From Thermodesulfatator atlanticus (GTDB lineage Bacteria > Desulfobacterota > Thermodesulfobacteria > Thermodesulfobacteriales > Thermodesulfatatoraceae): a DNA stretch of 7,270 nucleotides. The DNA lies in contig DROK01000066.1 in NCBI GenBank assembly GCA_011321895.1, forward strand, positions 1-7,270, in the 5' to 3' direction. The translations under genes and the position numbers were made by a program. The notes below the pieces were generated by a model. It saw nothing but the letters and a program-made list of their open reading frames with translations, was not told where the DNA came from and ran no database searches. Shown piece after piece: positions 1 through 5,503 of the stretch. The first letter of the stretch is position 1. The number at the start of each line of letters is the position of its first letter.

Positions 1-470
1 CCAAAGCGGTGGTCCAGGTGGAAAATTATTACTTCGCCACCAGCCAGCTGGCCCAGACCACGCTGCGCAGCATCTGCGGGCAGGCGGAACTTGACGAGCT
101 CCTTTCCGAACGGGAGAAACTAAACATGCGCATTCAGGAGATCCTTGACGCTGACACTGAACCCTGGGGCGTTAAAGTCTCCAAGGTGGAGATTAAAGAG
201 ATAGACCTGCCGGACGAAATGAAACGGGCCATGGCCAAACAGGCTGAAGCCGAAAGGGAGCGGCGCTCCAAGATCATCAACGCCGAAGGCGAACTCCAGG
301 CCGCGGAAAAACTTTTACAGGCCGCGCAACTTATGGAACGCTCCCCCATCACCATCCAGCTCCGTTATCTCCAGACCCTGCGGGAGGTGGCGGCGGAAAA
401 TAACTCCGTTACCCTTTTCCCCATCCCCATTGATCTCTTTAAGCCCTTCCTCACCAAGGAGGAAAAATAA
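1..470 (+). CDS. Slipin / stomatin-like SPFH (band 7) membrane protein, 5' partial
   Basis: This is the C-terminal part of a stomatin-type SPFH protein; the open frame runs off the left edge, with the first whole codon at position 3. The first visible residues, [20 protein letters not shown], followed by LRS, GQ and [10 protein letters not shown], are the conserved end of the band 7 domain in bacterial slipins. A Glu/Ala/Lys-rich stretch (about 215-350) has the look of the family's coiled coil, and the tail has the usual L-F-P-I-P-like segment before the stop. Slipins are normally about 250-260 residues, so roughly 100 are missing, including the membrane-anchoring hairpin. Family members oligomerise on the inner face of the membrane and often work with an NfeD partner, which would lie outside this window. 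The GTG at position 9 is an internal codon, not the start. nrdR follows after 17 nt, suggesting a shared transcript. The precise role is unknown. Confidence 0.9.
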   Translation, partial: KAVVQVENYYFATSQLAQTTLRSICGQAELDELLSEREKLNMRIQEILDADTEPWGVKVSKVEIKEIDLPDEMKRAMAKQAEAERERRSKIINAEGELQAAEKLLQAAQLMERSPITIQLRYLQTLREVAAENNSVTLFPIPIDLFKPFLTKEEK

Positions 471-487
471 GAAAGGGTTGAGGTCCT

Positions 488-952
488 ATGAAATGTCCTT
501 CCTGCCAGCATCCGGAGACCAAGGTCGTCGACAGCCGGGTAAGTAAAGACGGGGCCGCCATCAGGCGCCGGCGGGAATGCCTGGCCTGCGGCTTCCGCTT
601 TACCACTTACGAAAAACCGGAGCTCCAGCTCCCCCTGGTCATTAAAAGGGACGGCAGGAGGGAACCCTTCTCCCGGCTTAAGGTCATCGAGGGGATCCGT
701 AAGGCCTGTCAGAAGAGACCGATCAGCGCGGCCCAGATAGAGGCCTTTGTAGACGCCCTGGAGCGCGAACTTATGGAATCCGGGGAAAAAGAGGTCCCCT
801 CCACCCTGATCGGTGAGAAGGTAATGGCCAAACTGCACGAATGGGACGAGGTGGCTTACGTACGTTTCGCCTCGGTCTACCGTCGTTTCCAGGACGTAAA
901 CGAGTTCATCGCCCAGATCCAGGAGCTTTTAAAGACCAAGAAAGAAAAATGA
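488..952 (+). CDS. nrdR: NrdR, transcriptional repressor of ribonucleotide reductase genes
   Basis: NrdR is a zinc- and ATP/dATP-binding repressor that shuts down ribonucleotide reductase genes when dNTPs are plentiful. The 154-residue product has the family's usual length and both domains. The N-terminal zinc ribbon has Cys3, Cys6, Cys31 and Cys34, with the typical DSR (15-17) and RRRREC runs used in DNA binding. The ATP-cone covers about 49-139, starting [11 protein letters not shown] and ending with the hallmark [13 protein letters not shown] (122-134). The ATG has a GAGGT ribosome-binding site at 480-484. The Lys-rich tail ends three bases before the stop codon of the convergent GH57 gene. 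I found no clear pair of NrdR boxes in the window, so its targets, presumably nrd genes, lie elsewhere. It probably shares a transcript with the upstream slipin gene. Confidence 0.97.
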   Translation: MKCPSCQHPETKVVDSRVSKDGAAIRRRRECLACGFRFTTYEKPELQLPLVIKRDGRREPFSRLKVIEGIRKACQKRPISAAQIEAFVDALERELMESGEKEVPSTLIGEKVMAKLHEWDEVAYVRFASVYRRFQDVNEFIAQIQELLKTKKEK

Positions 953-969
953 GCCTCATTCATTTTTCT
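943..969. terminator. Perfect 10-bp inverted repeat at convergent gene ends, possible bidirectional terminator
   Basis: AGAAAAATGA (943-952) is followed, after a 7-nt loop, by its exact reverse complement TCATTTTTCT (960-969). The repeat covers the last codons and stop of nrdR and, on the other strand, the last codons and stop of the GH57 gene. In either direction the RNA would form an A/U-rich hairpin whose 3' arm carries a run of five U. The stem is AT-rich and therefore weak for a thermophile, and no U-tract follows it, so termination is inferred only from position and symmetry. Confidence 0.35.
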
Positions 970-3901
970 GCCAGACCCGCCAATCGTGTTCCCTGAAAAT
1001 CGGGCGGGTAAATAAGAGCTGGCGAAGCCTTTCTTCCGAGACCGGCTCTCCGGCCAGCCTTTTCTGAGCCAAATCATGCAGCTGCCAGAACCGCTCCAGG
1101 GCCTCAAAGAAGAATTCCTTCATTTTGTCCACAAAATGTCCGTTGGAGATCACAAAGGCCAGATCGCTATTCATGGCCCAGAGGACCTCGCGTCCCGCCT
1201 GGGCCAGGATCTCTGCCAGTAATTGGTCCTCGGCCGGGGCCTTCTGGGCCAGCGCCACCAGGGCCTCAATGGCTTCGTGTACGTGGCGGTACATCCAGGA
1301 TACGGACCCGTACATCCATTTGTCAAAACTGCCCTTATCCCCCCAGGAAGAAGGCGGGGGCAAAATCTCCTGGTTAGTGGGGTACCGTTTGAGGTAATCA
1401 GCAGGGGTGATAAGTTCCGTCTGGTTCTGGTCGTAGTAGAGTTTCTTGAGCAAAAAGTAGATGAAAAGAGGGCCCTCAAACCAGTGGTGGCCGAAGAGTT
1501 CCGCGTCATAAGTGGCCACGGAGAGGGGTTTTTTCCAGAACCAGCCCTTTATGTATTCAAAGCGGAAATTGCGACTTTCCATAAAATGCTGGGCGTGTTG
1601 CGCGGCTTTGGCCCGGGCCCAATCCGGGTTGTAGGGCTCTTTCTGTAAGGAATAACGGTTGGTAACCCGGCAGTAACGGAAAGGCCCGCCTTTGATATGA
1701 AAATCCAGGTAATCAGGATCGCCAGGGTAGCCTTCGTCCGCACTCCAGACCTGCTTGCCCGTTTCTGGATCCCGCCCAAAGACCGCCACCTGAGAGCCCC
1801 TGACAAACACCGGGGCGTGCACCCCGAATTCCGCGGCGCTGTCACCGTTTAAGACGGTATGCGTTTCGGCGAAGAAATAACGCAGGCCGTATTCCTCAAG
1901 GTACTTCTCAAGGCCGGGCACGTAGGCACACTCCGGCAACCATATCCCCACCGGAGGGCGGCCGAAGACCTTTTCGTAGTCCCTTACCGCGGTTTCGATC
2001 TGGGCCCTTATAGCCGCGGGATAAGGGGTATAAAAGGGCAAAAACCCGTGGGTAGCCGCACAGGTTGAGATCTCAAGCTTGCCCAGATCCTGAAATTTTT
2101 TAAAGGCCTGGGTCAAGTCACGCCCGTAACGCAGGAAGAGCTCCCGGGCCTCTTCAAAACGCTTAAGGTGCATCCAGGCCGCAGCCTCAAAGGCGGGGGC
2201 CTCCCGGCGCACCCTTTCAATCTCCGCCCGGGCCAGGTTGATCAGGCCCTCCACGTAGCGGAGAAACTCTTCCTGCAGCAGGGGGCAGCGCATCATGTTG
2301 CAAAGGGTGGGAGAAATATCCATGGAGAGCTTGAAATCCACCCCTTCGGCCACCAGGTCCTCAAAAACACGAATCAGGGGGATGTAAGTATCCACCAGGG
2401 CTTCGTGAAACCATTCCTCGGGGAAACCCAGGGGCTGCCAGATACCCGCGGCCCCGTAAACCACCCGGCGCCTGAGATAAGGTAAATGGGCGTGGAGATG
2501 AAAGATCAGGTAGCCGATGGAATGTTCCGCCACCCCCATGCGGGAGGCCAGGGGCCTGATAGTGGGGTGTTCCTGTTCCAGGGGGTGGGTGACGTAACTT
2601 ACCGGTAAATTACCCGGGGCGAGTCTGGCCGTATGGGCCAGGTTGGAAAGGCCCGTCAACTCTAGCACCTTGCCGTCTTCCCTTACCGCTATCAGTTGTA
2701 CCCGGTATGCCTTGTCCGGATCGACCCACAAATACCAGTTGTCTGCCTGGCTGATATCTACGGAGACGTCCTTTTCCGGCTGGTGGTAAAGTTGGCCAAA
2801 AAAGTCGTGAAATACCTTGAGGAAAACGCTCACGTTTTTGCCTGCGGCAAAACGACCAAGCCTTTCCCGAATGGCTTCGCGGTCAAGATGCCAGTAAGCA
2901 AAAAGCCGCCTTTCATCAATGGGAAGAAGCACGATCTTCTCCCGCTTTTTGGGGACCCAGTAAGGGGCCGAGGAGGCGATTTCGACCAGGCGCCTTTTGG
3001 CCCGCCCGTCATATAACACCAGCTTGGCCAGATAAGTGGCCCCGTCCGGGACGTTAGGAATGATCCAATCCCGGGCCAGCCCTATGGCCCGCCGCTCTTC
3101 CGGCCTGAAAAGCGAAAAAGACCCTTCCTCCCGGCGCCAGTATACCTCAAGCCGGACTTCTACCTCCTGCCAGTCAAGCCCTCTTGGCTTAATCTCCTTT
3201 GCGTAAAGCGCTTCCCAGAAGGAAGGCGGAAAATCCCACCAGGCCCGCAAATTTACCTGGTCGGGCTCCACCACCTGACGGGCCAAAAAGAGTCCGAAAA
3301 CCGGGCGTACTTCAAAGGTTTCTTCTGCCAATACGGCCACGGTCTCCGGAGAAACCAGGTAGAGGGAGAGGGCTTCCTTTATGGGCTGAAAGGGCTTTTT
3401 GCGGCAGAGCCAGAGTTCCACCCCTTTCAGCGCACCCAGGAGCAAAAAATAATCCTTAAAAGAGGCCTCAAGCCATTCCTCTTCGGGAAAATCCGTCTCA
3501 GGGTCCGGATAACGCACGACCTTGAGGTAAGGTTCCACCTCTTCACCGAAAGAAAGCCCGCAGCCCAGTTCTATTTCCCTCCTTAAGTTTTCCCAATCCA
3601 GTTCCGCCAGGGTCAAATGGTGCCGCCTTTCGTTTTCCGAAACCAGGACCACCTTGGGGGTATAGTGAAAGGGAGAGAGGAGTTTCAATTTGAGCCGCCT
3701 TTTGGCCACTAGACGGGCCAGATAGGCCCCGGGCGGTAAAAACTCTTCTGTTTCGTCAAGAAAGCTTACTTTACGGGAAAGAACGCAATCCTCGCCCTTA
3801 AAAACCTCTAAAAAGAGATCTTCTTCCGGATAGTTTATTTTGCGGTGCGTTTCCGGCTCCCACAAAAAGCGTACCAGGCGGTCGGCGGTTTCTATCTTCA
3901 T
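956..3901 (-). CDS. DUF4912-like repeats fused to GH57/DUF1957 alpha-glucan branching-type enzyme
   Basis: The 981-residue protein has two parts. Residues about 460-945 form a GH57 enzyme of the DUF1957 / 1,4-alpha-glucan branching type. They show HLHAHLPY (468-475), EISTCAATHGFLPFY (610-624), GIWLPECAYVPG (652-663) with the expected nucleophile Glu657, and ATYDAELFGHHWFEG (796-810) with the expected acid/base Asp799. VWSADEGYPGDPDY (719-731) and PSSWG (850-854) are also branching-enzyme-like. The last motif reads NSDLAFVIS (911-919), where relatives usually have Trp after SD. The N-terminal half holds DUF4912-like modules, clearest at 323-427 (RLFAYWHLD), with weaker copies at about 187-318 and 8-88. 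No signal peptide or membrane segment is seen, so it should be cytoplasmic, acting in glycogen or alpha-glucan metabolism. Activity (branching versus hydrolysis) cannot be fixed from sequence. The ATG overlaps the upstream stop as ATGA, with AGGAG at 3909-3913 seven nt ahead. It is the last gene of its operon. Confidence 0.92.
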   Translation of the reverse strand: MKIETADRLVRFLWEPETHRKINYPEEDLFLEVFKGEDCVLSRKVSFLDETEEFLPPGAYLARLVAKRRLKLKLLSPFHYTPKVVLVSENERRHHLTLAELDWENLRREIELGCGLSFGEEVEPYLKVVRYPDPETDFPEEEWLEASFKDYFLLLGALKGVELWLCRKKPFQPIKEALSLYLVSPETVAVLAEETFEVRPVFGLFLARQVVEPDQVNLRAWWDFPPSFWEALYAKEIKPRGLDWQEVEVRLEVYWRREEGSFSLFRPEERRAIGLARDWIIPNVPDGATYLAKLVLYDGRAKRRLVEIASSAPYWVPKKREKIVLLPIDERRLFAYWHLDREAIRERLGRFAAGKNVSVFLKVFHDFFGQLYHQPEKDVSVDISQADNWYLWVDPDKAYRVQLIAVREDGKVLELTGLSNLAHTARLAPGNLPVSYVTHPLEQEHPTIRPLASRMGVAEHSIGYLIFHLHAHLPYLRRRVVYGAAGIWQPLGFPEEWFHEALVDTYIPLIRVFEDLVAEGVDFKLSMDISPTLCNMMRCPLLQEEFLRYVEGLINLARAEIERVRREAPAFEAAAWMHLKRFEEARELFLRYGRDLTQAFKKFQDLGKLEISTCAATHGFLPFYTPYPAAIRAQIETAVRDYEKVFGRPPVGIWLPECAYVPGLEKYLEEYGLRYFFAETHTVLNGDSAAEFGVHAPVFVRGSQVAVFGRDPETGKQVWSADEGYPGDPDYLDFHIKGGPFRYCRVTNRYSLQKEPYNPDWARAKAAQHAQHFMESRNFRFEYIKGWFWKKPLSVATYDAELFGHHWFEGPLFIYFLLKKLYYDQNQTELITPADYLKRYPTNQEILPPPSSWGDKGSFDKWMYGSVSWMYRHVHEAIEALVALAQKAPAEDQLLAEILAQAGREVLWAMNSDLAFVISNGHFVDKMKEFFFEALERFWQLHDLAQKRLAGEPVSEERLRQLLFTRPIFREHDWRVWQKNE

Positions 3902-5061
3902 GGTTTAGCTCCTTTGGCTTTCAAGGTCATGCGCCGCAGATTAAGCGGTTTACGACCCAATTTTCGCAAAATTTTTTCCGTCTTAAAAGGGCCTTTGCGG
4001 GGTGCGGTCCGCGGCCTTTTGGGGGCAAAAGGACAAGCAGGCAGGGCCCTGGTGGCTACCTCTTTGAGCCCCAGGGTATAGAGGGTTTCAAAAATTTCCT
4101 CCTTGGCAAAGGCAAGAACAGGGCGTAACACCGGCCTTCCCTGGCTTATAAAATTAAGGGCGGCAAGGGTCTGGCTGGCCTGTTCCCCTAAGATGTCACC
4201 GGTAACCAAAACCTCTGCCCCTTCTTTTTCAAGCACCCTTTCTGCCAGCCGCAACATGAGGGCTTTACAGAAGAGACAACGCTCCCTTTCGGGAACGGCA
4301 TTTTTGAGCTCTTCAAGGAAAGGCCGGTAGGCCAGGGTCAGGAGGGTTACCTCCCCTTCGGGGAAAAAATAGGCCAGGTTGGTGGCAGCTTCCTGGACCA
4401 GGGTCTCCCTTTGCGGATCTCCGTCTGAGAAGAAGAGCAGGGTGAGGGAAAGCCCCCTCTTTAAAAGGAGCCAGACCGCAAGCAGGGAATCAGGCCCACC
4501 GGAGAAGAGGACCAGGCCCCGGCCCCCGCTGCCTACCGGTAACCCCCGGGCCCCGGGTTGCGCCAAATTTTTGAGGAGAAACACCCCTTCTTCGTAAGCT
4601 TCAAGCTCTAAGGAGAGATGAGGCACCGGGTGGTTGTCCCAGCCAGAAAGGCGTCTTTGCGCCTCCTCCTTCAGCCGGGCAAGAAGATCCCTCTTAATCT
4701 CAAGGGCTTTGGCCTTGGTTCCCTGGTCCTGCCACTTGGTAACGTAAAGCTCAAAGGTAAAGGGCCGGTCAGGGAGGAGATCAACCAGGGAAAATTTTTC
4801 GTCCACCTGGTAGAAATAGGCGAGCTTACCAAGCCCGGGGTGGGTAAGGAGCAGCCTCTCAAGGGCCTGGTCAGAGGAAGGTTCTTTATTTGCAATCTTT
4901 AAGCGGCCTCTGAAATCCGCAAGTTTTAGCTTGAACCCCAGGGCCCGGGCCCTTCTCTTCAGATTTTCCTGCACCAGGGCCTTGAGATCCGCCTGGGTGG
5001 CGGGCCTTTTGGTGCCAATTTCTCCCGAAAAACTGGCTAAAAAGAGACTTTTTTCTGCCAC
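3898..5061 (-). CDS. thiI: ThiI-type tRNA 4-thiouridine synthetase, archaeal-like CxxC form without rhodanese domain
   Basis: ThiI adenylates U8 of tRNA and replaces its oxygen with sulfur; some members also supply sulfur for thiamine thiazole. The 387-residue product has the family order. An N-terminal ferredoxin-like part comes first (ASFSGEIGTKR, 9-19). A THUMP region follows (about 65-168, ending EEGVFLLKN), then a linker GLPVGSGGRG and a PP-loop ATPase with FSGGPDS (186-192). VTGDILGEQASQT (286-298) and RPVL (313-316) match ThiI closely. There is no C-terminal rhodanese domain as in E. coli. Instead RCLFCK gives Cys262 and Cys265, resembling the CxxC described for methanogen ThiI and proposed to handle sulfur or an Fe-S cluster. 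A further Cys343 and a basic tail (about 348-387) follow. The start is GTG, with AGGAGG at 5066-5071, and it overlaps the upstream gene by 25 bp. Another tRNA or small-molecule thiolation substrate remains possible. Confidence 0.85.
   Translation of the reverse strand: MAEKSLFLASFSGEIGTKRPATQADLKALVQENLKRRARALGFKLKLADFRGRLKIANKEPSSDQALERLLLTHPGLGKLAYFYQVDEKFSLVDLLPDRPFTFELYVTKWQDQGTKAKALEIKRDLLARLKEEAQRRLSGWDNHPVPHLSLELEAYEEGVFLLKNLAQPGARGLPVGSGGRGLVLFSGGPDSLLAVWLLLKRGLSLTLLFFSDGDPQRETLVQEAATNLAYFFPEGEVTLLTLAYRPFLEELKNAVPERERCLFCKALMLRLAERVLEKEGAEVLVTGDILGEQASQTLAALNFISQGRPVLRPVLAFAKEEIFETLYTLGLKEVATRALPACPFAPKRPRTAPRKGPFKTEKILRKLGRKPLNLRRMTLKAKGAKP
3909..3913 (-). promoter_or_regulatory. Ribosome-binding site of the GH57 gene, inside the thiI-like gene
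   Basis: On the minus strand AAAGGAGCT precedes the ATG with a 7-nt spacer. It lies within the last codons of the upstream gene, whose TGA overlaps this ATG (ATGA, 3901-3898). This arrangement is typical of translational coupling, and it fixes the start used. Confidence 0.8.
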
Positions 5062-5405
5062 ACCCCCTCCTGGACCCTGGGCTGCCCTTTAAGATCTTTA
5101 CGGTAGACGTAAACGAAGGCCTCTTCCCGGCGGCCGTCTTCGAGTTCAACGGAAAGCAGCCGGCGTTCGTATTCTTCTCCTTCCTCTTCCACTTCATCAA
5201 GGAGCAAGAGGGTGGCCCAGTCAACCTCGTAAAGCTCTCCTGAAACCACCCCTTCTCCGGGAAGGATGGCGGGATACCAGCCCAGATCATACATGACAAA
5301 ACCCTTAAGCCAGGCCCTTCCCAGATAGCGCGCCCCTCTTAGATGGCGGTGTAAGGGAAACCCCCGCTTTAGCGTGCCATATACAAAAACCTTAAAGGCC
5401 TTCAC
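5037..5405 (-). CDS. Gamma-glutamylcyclotransferase-like (AIG2/YtfP fold) protein
   Basis: This is a 122-residue cytoplasmic protein of the gamma-glutamylcyclotransferase superfamily. Members with this fold release 5-oxoproline from gamma-glutamyl amines or peptides, but most bacterial ones are untested. VFVYGTLKRG (6-15) is the signature substrate-binding loop. YPAILPGEGVVSGELYEV (44-61) and LLDEVEEEGEEYERR (68-82) match the family core, the latter carrying the cluster of Glu in which the catalytic acid is expected. AFVYVY (96-101) forms a late strand. Length is normal for the YtfP/YkqA-type group. The start is GTG: an in-frame TAG lies four codons upstream, and no ribosome-binding site is seen within 12 nt. 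It is the first gene of the minus-strand operon and its last 25 bp overlap the thiI-like gene. Nothing in the neighbourhood reveals a substrate. Confidence 0.87.
   Translation of the reverse strand: MKAFKVFVYGTLKRGFPLHRHLRGARYLGRAWLKGFVMYDLGWYPAILPGEGVVSGELYEVDWATLLLLDEVEEEGEEYERRLLSVELEDGRREEAFVYVYRKDLKGQPRVQEGVWQKKVSF
5066..5071 (-). promoter_or_regulatory. Strong ribosome-binding site for the thiI-like gene, inside the upstream reading frame
   Basis: The minus strand reads AGGAGG followed by four bases and then GTG (5061-5059). The site lies within the last codons of the gamma-glutamylcyclotransferase-like gene. It decides the GTG start, which places the conserved ThiI N-terminus nine residues in. 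Confidence 0.8.
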
Positions 5406-5444
5406 GGTAAAAAACTATAGTCCCTTTCGGTCCAAATTGCTTAA
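5406..5444 (-). promoter_or_regulatory. Candidate promoter of the minus-strand operon, nearly leaderless
   Basis: On the minus strand TATAGT (5419-5414) makes a good -10 box. Only eight bases, TTTTTACC, separate it from the GTG at 5405, so transcription should begin at or within about three bases of the start codon. The -35 is poor: TTAAGC (5444-5439) at 19-bp spacing is the best match. It rests on the -10 match and the position upstream of a co-directional gene set. Confidence 0.4.
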
Positions 5445-5453
5445 CTTTTTAAG
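5440..5453. repeat. Short palindrome CTTAA-N4-TTAAG in the divergent promoter region
   Basis: CTTAA (5440-5444) and TTAAG (5449-5453) are exact inverted copies separated by CTTT. The palindrome covers the best -35 candidates of both divergent promoters, so it could be an operator for a small dimeric regulator. It is short and AT-rich, so chance is a serious alternative. Confidence 0.3.
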
Positions 5454-5470
5454 TGACAGTGTGCTAGTCT
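5441..5470 (+). promoter_or_regulatory. Candidate promoter of the phosphomannomutase gene
   Basis: TTAACT (5441-5446) resembles a -35 box and lies 18 bp before TAGTCT (5465-5470), which is preceded by TG one base earlier (TGC), an extended -10 feature. Predicted transcription would start near 5477, giving a leader of about 27 nt that carries the AGGAGG site. The -10 matches consensus only partly. Confidence 0.4.
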
Positions 5471-5489
5471 TTTTACAAGAACCCCGTAT

Positions 5490-5495
5490 AGGAGG
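5490..5495 (+). promoter_or_regulatory. Ribosome-binding site fixing the ATG start at 5504
   Basis: AGGAGG ends eight bases before the ATG at 5504. An in-frame GTG at 5495 shares its G with this site and would have no ribosome-binding site of its own, so the shorter protein is preferred. Confidence 0.85.
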
Positions 5496-5503
5496 TGTGC
5501 GGC

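Noticed and set aside
9..11. GTG as the true start of the first gene
   Set aside because: The frame stays open to the window edge and the preceding codons (K-A) continue the conserved slipin motif, so the gene is truncated by the window.
365..838. 157-codon open frame on the minus strand opposite the slipin end and nrdR
   Set aside because: It lies entirely against two well-supported coding regions, has no recognisable motif, and is Gly/Pro/Phe-rich as expected from an antisense frame in GC-rich codons.
1223..1648. 141-codon plus-strand frame within the GH57 gene
   Set aside because: It is antisense to conserved GH57 motifs and has no recognisable domain.
3898..5061. MnmA- or LarE-type enzyme instead of ThiI, because of the CxxC-K motif
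   Set aside because: The N-terminal ferredoxin-like and THUMP parts and the VTG-LGE-ASQT motif are ThiI features; MnmA and LarE lack them.
5495..5503. Earlier in-frame GTG start for the mutase
   Set aside because: It overlaps the AGGAGG site that serves the ATG at 5504, and the extra residues MCG are not family-conserved.
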